Positions 9,421-18,530 of a stretch of DNA of 64,000 nucleotides are shown in pieces; within the stretch, counting starts at the first letter, position 1; every line of letters begins with the position of its first letter. Origin of the DNA: Pseudomonas yamanorum (lineage in GTDB: Bacteria; Pseudomonadota; Gammaproteobacteria; Pseudomonadales; Pseudomonadaceae); assembly GCF_900105735.1 (NCBI RefSeq), contig NZ_LT629793.1, forward strand, positions 3,596,001 through 3,660,000, in the 5' to 3' direction. Below the pieces are notes generated by a model. It saw only the letters and a list, made by a program, of their open reading frames with translations. It did not search any database and was not told the origin of the DNA. The position numbers and the translations under genes are program-made.

Positions 9421-10070
9421 CCACGCTGGGTTTCTACGGCAAATTGGCGTGCCGCGGCGACTTTGTCAGCCGTGCGCTGCCCCAGAGTTTTATCGGTCCT
9501 TGGGACCGCTGGCTGGCGTCCGGATTGCTCGCCAGCCAGACCCGCCTGGGGGCTGACTGGTTGAACGCTTACCTGGTCAGCCCGCTGTGGCGCTTTGTGT
9601 TGGCACCGGGTGTGTGCGGGCCGGACGCGGCGGTGGGCGTGGTGATGCCGAGCATCGACCGGGTAGGGCGCTATTTCCCGCTGACCGTGGCTGCGCTGTT
9701 GGATCACGACAGCGATCCGGCCTCCGTCGTCAGCGGCCCGGACGCTTGGTTTGAACAGGTGGAAGAACTGCTGCTGAGCACGCTGGATGCCGGTGCCACC
9801 TTCGAAGGTTTCAGCGACGGGATCGAATCCCTCGGCGCTCCAGCCTGCCAACCACGCACCTTGGGTAGCCGCTTTGCCGGCCTGCAACGCGTCGCTGCCA
9901 CAGACCCGCAAGCGCGAATGACTGCGCTTGCCGAACAGGCCTGCGAAGGTGCAAGCCTGTGGTGGGGCCGTGGTTCGCAACAGATTTCCCCCGGTTTATT
10001 GCGGTGTCAGGGCCTGCCTGCCGCCGACGATTTTGCGCAATTTTTGCTTGGCCAAGAAGGTGTTGTGTAG
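9417..10070 (+). CDS. tagF: T6SS post-translational repressor TagF (ImpM family)
   Basis: TagF represses the H1-type T6SS independently of Fha phosphorylation; in P. aeruginosa it acts by sequestering Fha. The 217-residue product begins with the family motif LGFYGKLACRGDFVSRALP and has the conserved WLNAYLVSPLWRF segment. It is cytoplasmic with no signal peptide. Its ATG overlaps the tssM stop (ATGA), and its TAG directly abuts the pppA ATG. It sits beside the phosphatase gene, so the two negative regulators are co-translated. Confidence 0.93.
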   Translation: MTTLGFYGKLACRGDFVSRALPQSFIGPWDRWLASGLLASQTRLGADWLNAYLVSPLWRFVLAPGVCGPDAAVGVVMPSIDRVGRYFPLTVAALLDHDSDPASVVSGPDAWFEQVEELLLSTLDAGATFEGFSDGIESLGAPACQPRTLGSRFAGLQRVAATDPQARMTALAEQACEGASLWWGRGSQQISPGLLRCQGLPAADDFAQFLLGQEGVV

Positions 10071-10790
10071 ATGCGGTCCACGTTCAAATCCGCCAGCAAA
10101 AGCCACGTCGGCATGGTTCGCCAAGTCAATGAAGACGCCTGTCTCGACCTGCCGGAAAACGGCCTGTGGGTGGTGGCCGACGGCATGGGCGGGCACGCAG
10201 CAGGGGATTACGTCAGCAGCCTGATTGTCGACAGCTTGCGCAGCATTCCTGTGGGCCGTTCCCTTGAGGAATACACGGCGGCGTTGCGCAGCGACCTGCT
10301 GCGAGTCAACGGCGCGGTGCGCGAAGAAACCGCCCACCGTGGCGTGACGATGATGGGCAGCACCGTGGTGTTGCTCGCCACTCGCGGCTTGCGCGGCGTG
10401 TGCTTGTGGGCCGGCGACAGCCGACTGTATCGCCTGCGGGACGGCGTGCTGGAAGGCATTTCCCGCGACCACAGCTACGTGCAGGACTTGCAGGACAGCG
10501 GCCTGCTCAGTGAAGCCGATGCCCGAGTGCATCCACGGGCGAATATCGTCACCCGTGCGATTGGCGTGGAAGCGCAGTTGGCGTTGTCGTCGGTCGACCT
10601 GTTGATCGCCCCAGGCGACAGTTACCTGTTGTGCAGCGACGGCCTGAACAAGACCGTCGAAGACCACGAGATTCGCGAAGTGTTGAGCCATGCCGAGCCC
10701 GACGAAATCGTCCGCAGCCTGGTGCACCTGGGGCTCAATCGCGGCGCGCCGGACAACATCACCGCCATCGTTGTGAAGGTGTCGACATGA
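10071..10790 (+). CDS. pppA: PP2C-type Ser/Thr phosphatase PppA of the T6SS switch
   Basis: PppA dephosphorylates Fha and returns the T6SS to the off state, antagonising PpkA. The 239-residue product has all the PP2C metal-binding motifs: VRQVNEDAC near the N-terminus, VADGMGGHAAGD, a central GDSRLYRLRDG, CSDGLN, and C-terminal DNITAIVV. No membrane segment is seen. Its ATG follows the tagF stop without a gap, and its TGA overlaps the ppkA ATG, so opposing enzymes are made from one coupled message. Confidence 0.95.
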   Translation: MRSTFKSASKSHVGMVRQVNEDACLDLPENGLWVVADGMGGHAAGDYVSSLIVDSLRSIPVGRSLEEYTAALRSDLLRVNGAVREETAHRGVTMMGSTVVLLATRGLRGVCLWAGDSRLYRLRDGVLEGISRDHSYVQDLQDSGLLSEADARVHPRANIVTRAIGVEAQLALSSVDLLIAPGDSYLLCSDGLNKTVEDHEIREVLSHAEPDEIVRSLVHLGLNRGAPDNITAIVVKVST

Positions 10791-13700
10791 ACATCGTCAT
10801 TCCCGGCTACGACATCGAAGGCGAAATTGGCGTTGGCGCCATGGCCAGCGTGTACCTGGCGACCCAGCGTTCCCTGGAGCGCAAGGTGGCGCTGAAGATC
10901 ATGGCAGCGGCGCTGGCGGCCGACCCGAGCTTCTGCGAACGCTTCCTGCGCGAAGGCAAGACCCTGGCGCGCCTGTCCCACCCGCACACCGTGACCATCC
11001 ATGACATCGGCAATGTCGGTGAGCTGTATTACATGGCCATGGAATACCTGCCCAATGGCACGCTCAAGGAGCGCATCGCCGCTGGCCTGACGCCGGAGCA
11101 GGGGCTGACGTATATCCGCCAGATCGCGTCGGCGCTGGGTTATGCCCACGCCCAGGGGTTGGTCCACCGTGACGTGAAGCCGGCGAACATTCTGTTCCGC
11201 GCGGATGGCACGGCGGTGTTGTCGGACTTTGGTATCGCCAAGTCCCTGGATGACCGCACGCAGTTCACCCAGGCCGGATTTGCCGTTGGCACGCCGAGCT
11301 ACATGAGCCCGGAGCAGGCGCGGGGCCAGGAGATTGATGGCCGCGCCGACCTGTATGCGCTGGGCGTGGTGCTCTACGAAATCCTGGTGGGCAAGCTGCC
11401 TTACAACGGCACCGATGCGCTTTCCACCGCGCTGGCGCACCTGACTGAACCGCTGCCGGAGTTGCCGGTGCACCATGGGCGTTATCAGGAGGTGCTGCGC
11501 AAGCTGCTGGCCAAAGACCCGGCGGAACGCTTCCCGGATGCGGCGGCGTTGTTGCGGGCGTTGGATCAGTTGCCGAAGGAAGAGCAGGTCGAGGCGACGT
11601 TGATTCGGCCTCTGCCGATTCCGGTGGCGGTCTCGAATGACCTGGCCGGACTCACGCCGGTCTCCATCGAAATCCCGACCGACAAACCGCAGCCGCAACC
11701 GGTGCGTCAACCGGTGGTGACGCCGACGCAACACTCCGCCGTGTCCGAACAAAACCGTGGGCCGGTGCTGGCGTTGGCAGCGGTTGCCGTGGCGGTGGCG
11801 CTGGCGATTGGGGGCGCGAGTTACTGGTGGTTGAAAGATGATGCGCCCGCCGCGCCGCCGGTTGTCGAGGCGGCCAAGACCTCCACGCCGACTGCCACGC
11901 CGCCTGCCGCGCAACCTGTGGCGGCGCAGGCCGATGGTGGCCAGCGCCCGTTACTGATGGCTGGCAAGAAAACCCTGTTCCAGCGGGTACTGAGCAAGCC
12001 CGGCGCAAAACTGTCGAGTGACGCGGGCGGCGCGGCAGGCGAAGGTTTGCCGGCGTTTTCCGTGCTTTACGTCTACCAGCGCAAGGATGTCGACGGCAGC
12101 CCATGGCTGCGGGTTGGCGCCGCCACCGACGGGCGCAGCGACGGCTGGTTGCCGGCGGCGCAAGTCAGCGACTGGAAGCAGAGCCTTGTGCTCAAGTTCA
12201 CCGAGCGTTCGGGCCGGGCGCCGGTGATGTTCCTGCGCCAATCTGCGGAAGTGGAAAAGCTGCTGGCCGATCCTGCCGCAGCGAAAAACCTGCTGCTCAA
12301 GGTGCAGAAAAACAGCGAGGACAACCAGCAAGTGCTGGCCTTGGAACCGGCCGCCAGTGCTGTGCCGCAGAACCAGTTTTACCTGCTGCCGATCTTCGAC
12401 TCCAAAGAGAGCTTCGACGAAAACGGCCAGCCGGTGCAGTTGCTCAACGTTGCCTCCATCGACCCGGGCAACACGCCTAATGTCATCGCCAAAGCTGTCG
12501 GCCGAACGCCAGTGACCGATGCCAGCGCAGACGCCTTCCGCACCGCCGTGGTGCTGGTGGTCGACACCACGGTGTCGATGCAGCCCTACATCGATCAGGT
12601 TCGCGACGTGGTCCACGAGCTGCAAACCCGCATCGCCGAGCGTGGCGAGCTGGACAGCGTGAGCTTCGGCCTGGTGGGTTTTCGCAACAGCATCAAGAAA
12701 ACTCCGGGCCTGGAATACGTGGCCAAGACCCTGATCACCCTCGATCAGGGCCGCGACCCGCAACGCTTCCTCGACATGGCCCGGCAGGTGAAGGCGTCCA
12801 CTGTGTCCAGCCATTCGTTCAACGAAGATGCGTTCGCCGGGGTGATGCAGGCGGTGGAGGGCATGGACTGGTCCGGCTACGGCGGGCGCCTGATCCTGCT
12901 GGTGACTGACGCCGGTGCGTTGCGCAAGAACGACCCGTTCGCCACCACCCAGATGAACGAAGCCGAAGTACGCCAGGCTGCATTGGGCAAGCAGATCAAG
13001 ATCTACGCTTTGCACCTGCGCACCGATGCCGGCAAGAAAACCCACAGCGGCGCCGAAACCCAGTACCGCACACTCACCGCCGACGCCAACCCGCAGATCG
13101 GCGACCTGTACACGCCGGTGCCCGGTGGCGATGTGCGCAAGTTCGGCGAGCGGGTCGACGAGATCGGTACGGTGTTCGCCAACCTGGTGCATCAGGTGCG
13201 CAGTAACACGCCGCAGCCGGTGCCGCTGCTCAGTGCCGCGCCTACATTGGCGGACAAGTCTGCAGCCGTTGGCTATGCGATGCACATGGATTTCCTCGGG
13301 CGCAAAACCGCGAGCCAGGCGCCGCAACTGGTGAGCGCCTGGACTGCCGACCGCGACCTGACCAACACCGCGCTGCCGGCCTTCCAGGTGTGCGTGATGC
13401 TGACCAAATTGCAGCTCAACGATTTGCAGCAATCCTTGAAACTGATCGTCGACGCTGCGCGCAAAACCCAGACCTCACCGAAGGATTTCTTCCAGGAAAT
13501 CGCCAGCGCCTCGGCCTATATGAGCCGCGATCCACAGGCCTTGAAAAAAGGCGGCAACCTGGCGGACGGCGGCATCCTTGGCGAATACCTGGAAGGCCTG
13601 CCGTATCGCAGCAAGTCGCTGAACATGACCCAGGACTTGTGGCTGTCGTTGAGCGTGGCCGAGCAGGAAGACTTTATCGACGAGCTGGATTCGAAGATCC

Positions 13701-13804
13701 GCCTCTACGAAACCTTCCACAATGACGTGGCGAATTGGGTCCGTTTCGGCGATGCCGAGCCGGGTGATGCGTTGTACCGCGTGCCGCTGTCGACGCTGCC
13801 GTAA
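10787..13804 (+). CDS. ppkA: T6SS Ser/Thr kinase PpkA with SH3-like and von Willebrand factor A regions
   Basis: PpkA phosphorylates Fha to activate the H1-type T6SS. The 1005-residue product has an N-terminal Hanks kinase (Lys37, HRDVKPAN with catalytic Asp129, DFG at 147-149), a Pro-rich juxtamembrane stretch, one transmembrane helix (about 325-348) and a large periplasmic part. The latter contains a segment resembling an SH3-like fold (about 405-465, with WLRVG and DGWLPAAQV) and a VWA domain with a MIDAS-like DTTVS (Asp593). The ATG at 10787 overlaps the pppA stop (ATGA) and fits the kinase N-terminus; an upstream in-frame extension lies inside pppA and is not expected to be used. Confidence 0.95.
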   Translation: MNIVIPGYDIEGEIGVGAMASVYLATQRSLERKVALKIMAAALAADPSFCERFLREGKTLARLSHPHTVTIHDIGNVGELYYMAMEYLPNGTLKERIAAGLTPEQGLTYIRQIASALGYAHAQGLVHRDVKPANILFRADGTAVLSDFGIAKSLDDRTQFTQAGFAVGTPSYMSPEQARGQEIDGRADLYALGVVLYEILVGKLPYNGTDALSTALAHLTEPLPELPVHHGRYQEVLRKLLAKDPAERFPDAAALLRALDQLPKEEQVEATLIRPLPIPVAVSNDLAGLTPVSIEIPTDKPQPQPVRQPVVTPTQHSAVSEQNRGPVLALAAVAVAVALAIGGASYWWLKDDAPAAPPVVEAAKTSTPTATPPAAQPVAAQADGGQRPLLMAGKKTLFQRVLSKPGAKLSSDAGGAAGEGLPAFSVLYVYQRKDVDGSPWLRVGAATDGRSDGWLPAAQVSDWKQSLVLKFTERSGRAPVMFLRQSAEVEKLLADPAAAKNLLLKVQKNSEDNQQVLALEPAASAVPQNQFYLLPIFDSKESFDENGQPVQLLNVASIDPGNTPNVIAKAVGRTPVTDASADAFRTAVVLVVDTTVSMQPYIDQVRDVVHELQTRIAERGELDSVSFGLVGFRNSIKKTPGLEYVAKTLITLDQGRDPQRFLDMARQVKASTVSSHSFNEDAFAGVMQAVEGMDWSGYGGRLILLVTDAGALRKNDPFATTQMNEAEVRQAALGKQIKIYALHLRTDAGKKTHSGAETQYRTLTADANPQIGDLYTPVPGGDVRKFGERVDEIGTVFANLVHQVRSNTPQPVPLLSAAPTLADKSAAVGYAMHMDFLGRKTASQAPQLVSAWTADRDLTNTALPAFQVCVMLTKLQLNDLQQSLKLIVDAARKTQTSPKDFFQEIASASAYMSRDPQALKKGGNLADGGILGEYLEGLPYRSKSLNMTQDLWLSLSVAEQEDFIDELDSKIRLYETFHNDVANWVRFGDAEPGDALYRVPLSTLP

Positions 13805-14508
13805 TGCTGAACTTGAGCGCAGTGCACAAGAGCCGGGGCGTTGGTGCCCAGCGCTACAGCCTGGTGATTCCGGGCCTGCAACTGCGTGCGGGTGAACAGT
13901 TGGCGGTGGTCGGGCCGAGTGGCTGTGGCAAGAGCACCTTGCTGGATTTGCTCGCGCTGGTATTGGCGCCGGATCAGGTCGGGCAGTTCGAGCTCAACCG
14001 TGTCGACATCGCCGGACTCTGGCGCGGCAACCAGCAAAGCGCGCTGGCGGACCTGCGCAGTCGGCACCTGGGTTATGTGCTGCAAACCGGTGGCCTGCTG
14101 GGTTTTCTCGATGTGCGCGGCAACATTGCGTTGTCGCGGCAACTCCTGGGGTTGAAGGACGATGGCAGCGTGGCGCGGCTGGCCGAGCAGTTGGAGATCA
14201 CGGATCAGTTGGATAAGAAGCCGGCGGCGTTGTCCGTCGGCCAGCGTCAGCGAGTCAGCTGCGCGAGGGCACTGGCCCACGGTCCGCAGCTGTTGCTGGC
14301 GGATGAACCCACCGCTGCGCTCGACCCGTTGAACGCCGAACGGGTGATGCAGGCACTGTTGGCCCAGGCCCGGAATAGCGGCGCGTGCTGCGTGATCGCC
14401 ACCCATGACGAACCCCTGGCCCGGGCCAGTGGCCTGCAGGTACGGCGCATCAGTTGCCGTCGCGACACCGACGGCGGCGTCACCGCGACCCTCGGGGAGG
14501 CCTGCTGA
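13804..14508 (+). CDS. tagT: ABC transporter ATPase TagT of the T6SS sensing module
   Basis: TagT is the cytoplasmic ATPase paired with permease TagS in the TagQRST module, which acts upstream of PpkA. The 234-residue product has Walker A GPSGCGKST (37-45), the ABC signature LSVGQ (143-147) and Walker B LLLADE (Asp167, Glu168). Its closest general relatives are LolD/MacB-type ATPases. The ATG shares one base with the ppkA stop (TAATG), and its TGA shares one base with the tagS ATG (TGATG). It is more likely mechanotransmission than transport, by analogy with LolCDE/MacB-type systems; that part is inference. Confidence 0.9.
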   Translation: MLNLSAVHKSRGVGAQRYSLVIPGLQLRAGEQLAVVGPSGCGKSTLLDLLALVLAPDQVGQFELNRVDIAGLWRGNQQSALADLRSRHLGYVLQTGGLLGFLDVRGNIALSRQLLGLKDDGSVARLAEQLEITDQLDKKPAALSVGQRQRVSCARALAHGPQLLLADEPTAALDPLNAERVMQALLAQARNSGACCVIATHDEPLARASGLQVRRISCRRDTDGGVTATLGEAC

Positions 14509-15692
14509 TGCGTATCGCGCTGGTGGCTTCCCTGGCCTGGCAGGATTACCGCAACGACGCGTGGCTGTCGGTGTGTTCGGTGCTCGCGCTGGTGGCGGTG
14601 ATCGCCCCGCTGCTGGTGTTATTTGGCCTGAAATATGGACTGGTTAGCAGTTTGACCGAACGTTTGGAAAACGACCCGGCCACCCGGGAAATTATTCCGT
14701 TGGGCGGTGGTCGATTCAGCAGTGAATTTGTCGAGCAACTGCGCCAGCGCAATGACGTGGCGTTTGCCTTGCCGCGCACCCGGCAGATTGCAGCGACGGC
14801 GCAGTTGGGCGCCGTGACGGTGGAGATGCTGCCGACCGCCGACAACGATCCATTGCTGGCCGGCATGCCGATGCCCAAGGGCCTGGATCAGATCGTGCTG
14901 AGCCAGACCGCCGCCGAGAAGCTCGGGGCGAAGGCCGGTGATTGGCTGGAGGCCAGTTTTGGTCGCCAAGTGGCGGGGCGGGTCGAGTCGCAGCGCACTC
15001 GGGTTCAAGTGCTGCACGTATTGCCGCTGGAAGCCTTCGCCCGGGATGGACTGTTTGCGCCCTTGGGCTTGCTGGAAGCGGCGGAAGATTATCGCGATGG
15101 CCGCGCGGTGCCGGCGTTTGGCTGGGACGGCGATGCGGTGGGTGTGAGCGAGCAGCGGGTATACCCGGCGTTCCGCTTGTATGCGCGGCGCCTGATGGAT
15201 GTGGAACCGCTGCGGGTGTATTTCGCCGGACAGAATCTGCTGGTGTCGACCCAGGCCCAGACCATCGCCCAGGTGCAGTCGTTGAGCCGCAACCTGTCGA
15301 TCGTGTTCTGGATCATCGCCGGGCTGGCGTTGGCGGGTGCGTTTGCCGCGATCTTTGCCGGTGCGCTGGCATCGGTTGCACGCAAGCGCCGGGAGTTGTC
15401 GGTGTTGCGGCTGTTGGGGTTTTCCACCGCTGGGCTGTTGCTGTTTGTGGTGGTGCAGGCGCTCTACAGCGCGGGGTTTGCCGCTGTATTGAGTGGCGTG
15501 TTGTATGGCCTGGCGCAGTCAGGTCTGAATCAATTATTCGTGCAGGTGCCAGGCGAGTACGCCAGTCATCTGCTGGCGCGTCATTACGGTTTGGCCTTGG
15601 CAGCTGTCCTTGGCGTCAGCGCCGTGGCGGCGGCCTGTGGCGGTTGGCGTGTGACGCGTATCCAGGCTTCTGAAGGAATCAGAGATGTATAA
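14508..15692 (+). CDS. tagS: ABC transporter permease TagS (FtsX-like)
   Basis: TagS is the inner-membrane partner of TagT. The 394-residue product has one membrane helix near the N-terminus, a periplasmic domain of about 220 residues, then three helices at the C-terminus, including IVFWIIAGLALAGAFAAIFA and the conserved RKRRELSVLRLLGFS loop. This is the four-helix FtsX/MacB layout. The start at 14508 overlaps the tagT stop by one base; an in-frame extension upstream to 14454 lies inside tagT. Its last 8 bases overlap the start of tagR. Confidence 0.9.
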   Translation: MRIALVASLAWQDYRNDAWLSVCSVLALVAVIAPLLVLFGLKYGLVSSLTERLENDPATREIIPLGGGRFSSEFVEQLRQRNDVAFALPRTRQIAATAQLGAVTVEMLPTADNDPLLAGMPMPKGLDQIVLSQTAAEKLGAKAGDWLEASFGRQVAGRVESQRTRVQVLHVLPLEAFARDGLFAPLGLLEAAEDYRDGRAVPAFGWDGDAVGVSEQRVYPAFRLYARRLMDVEPLRVYFAGQNLLVSTQAQTIAQVQSLSRNLSIVFWIIAGLALAGAFAAIFAGALASVARKRRELSVLRLLGFSTAGLLLFVVVQALYSAGFAAVLSGVLYGLAQSGLNQLFVQVPGEYASHLLARHYGLALAAVLGVSAVAAACGGWRVTRIQASEGIRDV

Positions 15693-17397
15693 GTTACTGG
15701 GCGCCGCCATGGCGCTGGCCCTGTCCTGTGTGGCTTGGGCCGATGAGGCGAGCGACAAGCTGGACAACCCCAAGCCGTTGCCGGACGACGTCAGCCTGCC
15801 GCTGCCCTGCGAAGGCAACATGGTGTTCCGCTACGCCTACGTGCTGGCCCAGGGCACCCTGGATGACCGCGAGATCAGCCTCGGCTACCCGTTCAGCGAG
15901 GGCGAGGCGGGCTACCAGCAGTCGTTTATTTCCGGTTATCGCCGGGACTTTATCAACGGCCAGTTCACCCTCAAGGACCTGCCTAAGGACTGGAACAAAG
16001 TCATCGCGCCGTTGATGCCCAAGACCGACGCCAAGACCCCGCTCAAGCCGATGCTGTACTTCATCGGCAAGTACGAAGTCACCGCGCGGCAATACGCGCA
16101 GGTCATGTCCCAGGCGCAATCCCTGGCCAGCGGCGAACCCGCCCCGGCCTGTGACGTTCCCACCGGCATGGCGGCGCGCCTGCCCAAGGTCAAGCTGTCG
16201 CGTTTTGAGGCGGAACGCTTCTCGGCGGTGTACAGCGCCTGGTTGATGAAATACCACCGCGAGCTGTTGCCGGTGAGTGGTCGCGGTGCTTCGGCAGATG
16301 ACGGCGGCTTGGGCTTTGTGCGCCTGCCTACCGAAGTGGAGTGGGAGTTCGCCGCACGCGGCGGCCAGGCGGTCAGCCGTCAGGACCTGGAAGGCCGGCT
16401 GTTCCCACGGCGCACCGAGGGCAGCGAAAGCGACGGCCCGCTCGCCGATTATGCGGTGTTCAACCAAGTCGCCGGTGGCACCGGCCAAGCGGCGCGGTTG
16501 ATGCCCATCGGCACCAAGTTGCCCAACCCGATCGGCATGTTCGATGTGATTGGCAACGCGGCGGAAATGGTCCAGGAATCCTTCCAACTGGTGCACGCCG
16601 GGCGTCGTCAGGGCACCTATGGCGGGTTCGTGGTCAAGGGCGGCAACTACCTGGAAGGCGAGGGCACGCTGTTCACCGGCATGCGTCGCGAGTATCCGTT
16701 GTTCGCCGCCGACGGCACCGAACAAAGCAACGAGACCACCGGCTTTCGCGTGGCGATTGGCGCCTTGTCGGCGCCGCGTTCGCGCTACAAGGAGCTGTTC
16801 GCCCAGTGGCAGAAAGAAGGCCGCCTGGCCTCGCTGACCGACGCCATCGACGACGCCCAGGACCCGACCAAGCGCCTGGACAGCATCATCGCCGCCAGCG
16901 TCGACCCGCGCCTGCAAGCCGAACTCGGGCTGGTCAACGAAGAGCTCAAGCGCAACGTTTCGCTGATCGCCCAGCAGCGCGAAGAAGCGGCCGGCAACCT
17001 GATTCAGTCTGCGGCCCTGGTGGCCGAGACCATCAACAACTACAACATCCGCCTGATCAATTTGCAGAAGAGCCGCCAGCAGGCCATCGACGCCAAGGAC
17101 GAAGCCAGCGCGCAGCTGTTCGCCACGGCGATCACCAATGGGCGCAGTGCGCTGGACGGCGCGGTGGCGATCTACATCGACAACCTGGCCACCGGCACGC
17201 GCTACACCGATGCGGTGATCCAGGCGCAGTTTCAACGGATCAAGGAAGAGTTGGATCGCAAGCCGGTACTGGGCAAGAGCCTGGTGACGCGTGCGACGTT
17301 ATTCGTTCGCCATGTGGGCAACTACCGCAAGCAACAGCGGGCCGACCCGGCGACGATTTTGAAGGAATTGCTCGCAGCGAGCGGTCAGCGGTCTTGA
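15685..17397 (+). CDS. tagR: T6SS regulator TagR, periplasmic formylglycine-generating-enzyme-like protein
   Basis: TagR promotes PpkA activation in P. aeruginosa and acts in the periplasm or at the outer membrane. The 570-residue product has a cleavable signal peptide (MYKLLGAAMALALSCVAWA), then an FGE-sulfatase fold spanning about residues 110-350, seen as YFIGKYEVTARQYAQVM, RLPTEVEWEFAARGG, GMFDVIGNAAEMVQ and TTGFRVAIG. The last ~200 residues are Ala/Gln/Glu-rich and predicted helical or coiled coil. It overlaps tagS by 8 bp and is followed 84 bp later by tagQ. Catalytic FGE activity is doubtful, since the role known for TagR is signalling. Confidence 0.92.
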   Translation: MYKLLGAAMALALSCVAWADEASDKLDNPKPLPDDVSLPLPCEGNMVFRYAYVLAQGTLDDREISLGYPFSEGEAGYQQSFISGYRRDFINGQFTLKDLPKDWNKVIAPLMPKTDAKTPLKPMLYFIGKYEVTARQYAQVMSQAQSLASGEPAPACDVPTGMAARLPKVKLSRFEAERFSAVYSAWLMKYHRELLPVSGRGASADDGGLGFVRLPTEVEWEFAARGGQAVSRQDLEGRLFPRRTEGSESDGPLADYAVFNQVAGGTGQAARLMPIGTKLPNPIGMFDVIGNAAEMVQESFQLVHAGRRQGTYGGFVVKGGNYLEGEGTLFTGMRREYPLFAADGTEQSNETTGFRVAIGALSAPRSRYKELFAQWQKEGRLASLTDAIDDAQDPTKRLDSIIAASVDPRLQAELGLVNEELKRNVSLIAQQREEAAGNLIQSAALVAETINNYNIRLINLQKSRQQAIDAKDEASAQLFATAITNGRSALDGAVAIYIDNLATGTRYTDAVIQAQFQRIKEELDRKPVLGKSLVTRATLFVRHVGNYRKQQRADPATILKELLAASGQRS

Positions 17398-17481
17398 CCG
17401 CTGGTTGTATGGCGAGCTTGGAAGGGACTCAGGCGGCGGTGGGCCGTGCTGGGCAAGTCAAACTTAAAAGAGAACACAACG

Positions 17482-18405
17482 ATGATTTTTTCCCGTAAGG
17501 CAGTTTCCAAGCGTCATCTGCTGTTGATTGCCGCTGGCTTCAGCACCGTGCTGACCGGTTGCGCAACGTCGCCGACCAACAAGGTCGCCTCGACCACCAA
17601 GGTCGAGTACTACCCGAACTGCTACGAGCCGGTGCAGCACCTGCGCGCTACTGATTCGGACCTGACCAAGTCAGTGGTTACCGGTGCCGCTCTGGGTGCA
17701 GCCGGTGGTGCCTTGCTGGGCGCCCTGACCGGTGACTCCGACAAGCGCGGCCGCAATGCTGCCATCGGTGCAGCGGGCGGCGCCCTGGCCGGTGGTGCTG
17801 CGGGTTACTACACCGAGCGCCAGAAGCAGATCACCGATGACAACCAGCGCATCGCCTCCTACGCCACTGACGTCAACAAGCGCGCTTCCGACATCGACCG
17901 CAGCACCGCGTACGCCAAGGCGTCCCAGCAGTGCTACCAAAGCGCATTCACCAAGCTGGTGGCTGACCGCAAGGCCAAGACCGTCAACGACGTCGAAGGC
18001 CGCAAGCGTCTGGCAGAAATCGTCTCCGGCCTGAAAGAGTCCAACGACCTGATTGTCGCGGTCAACGGCAAGGCCAGCGAAGACCTGAACAACTACACCC
18101 AGGCGTACGAGCAGGATCTGCAACAAGTGGGGGTACAACGTGCTGACGTAGTCACTGTTGCGACTGCCGATACCGCGCCGGTGGTGACGCCGACCAAAGG
18201 CAAGAAGCCGGTAAAAGTCGCGAAAAAGCCGGTACTGCCAACCGTGCCGAAAGAAGCCGTAGCCACCGAGAAAACCATCCAGACCGCCCAGACCAAGCAA
18301 GCCGAAAGCAAGCAGGTTGCCAGCGCCGGTAAAGCGCAGATCGAAGGCACTTGCCGTGATCCAAACCTGGCGGACTGGGCACCGGTTCCTTGCCCTAACG
18401 TCTAA
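17482..18405 (+). CDS. tagQ: T6SS-associated outer-membrane lipoprotein TagQ with glycine-zipper segment
   Basis: TagQ anchors TagR at the outer membrane in the TagQRST module. The 307-residue product has a lipoprotein signal peptide with lipobox VLTGC, then a repeated Gly/Ala zipper (GAALGAAGGALLGALTG and AAIGAAGGALAGGAAGYY), typical of YMGG-like outer-membrane proteins, and a Lys/Pro-rich C-terminal tail. ATG 17482 gives a proper signal peptide; the upstream in-frame codon at 17446 would add 12 residues without one. It is the last T6SS gene, followed by a hairpin at 18437-18466. The 84-bp gap from tagR may allow a separate ribosome site or promoter. Confidence 0.88.
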   Translation: MIFSRKAVSKRHLLLIAAGFSTVLTGCATSPTNKVASTTKVEYYPNCYEPVQHLRATDSDLTKSVVTGAALGAAGGALLGALTGDSDKRGRNAAIGAAGGALAGGAAGYYTERQKQITDDNQRIASYATDVNKRASDIDRSTAYAKASQQCYQSAFTKLVADRKAKTVNDVEGRKRLAEIVSGLKESNDLIVAVNGKASEDLNNYTQAYEQDLQQVGVQRADVVTVATADTAPVVTPTKGKKPVKVAKKPVLPTVPKEAVATEKTIQTAQTKQAESKQVASAGKAQIEGTCRDPNLADWAPVPCPNV

Positions 18406-18436
18406 GCAAAGTTGTTGCTATAAGCGGTAAACGCCA

Positions 18437-18466
18437 ACCGATCTCCTGCTAAAACGGGAGATCGGT
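18437..18466 (+). terminator. Hairpin after tagQ
   Basis: A perfect 10-bp inverted repeat (ACCGATCTCC / GGAGATCGGT) with a 10-base loop lies 31 bp after the tagQ stop. The T-run behind it is poor, so this may be a weak terminator or an mRNA 3'-end stabiliser. Confidence 0.5.
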
Positions 18467-18530
18467 AGCGTTATTTGCACAAATCGTTAAACTGCTGCGG
18501 CCACCCAATAATTACACTGAGGCCGTGTGC

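Noticed and set aside
11951..13432. 493-codon frame opposite ppkA
   Set aside because: Shadow of the VWA region; no start signal or domain.
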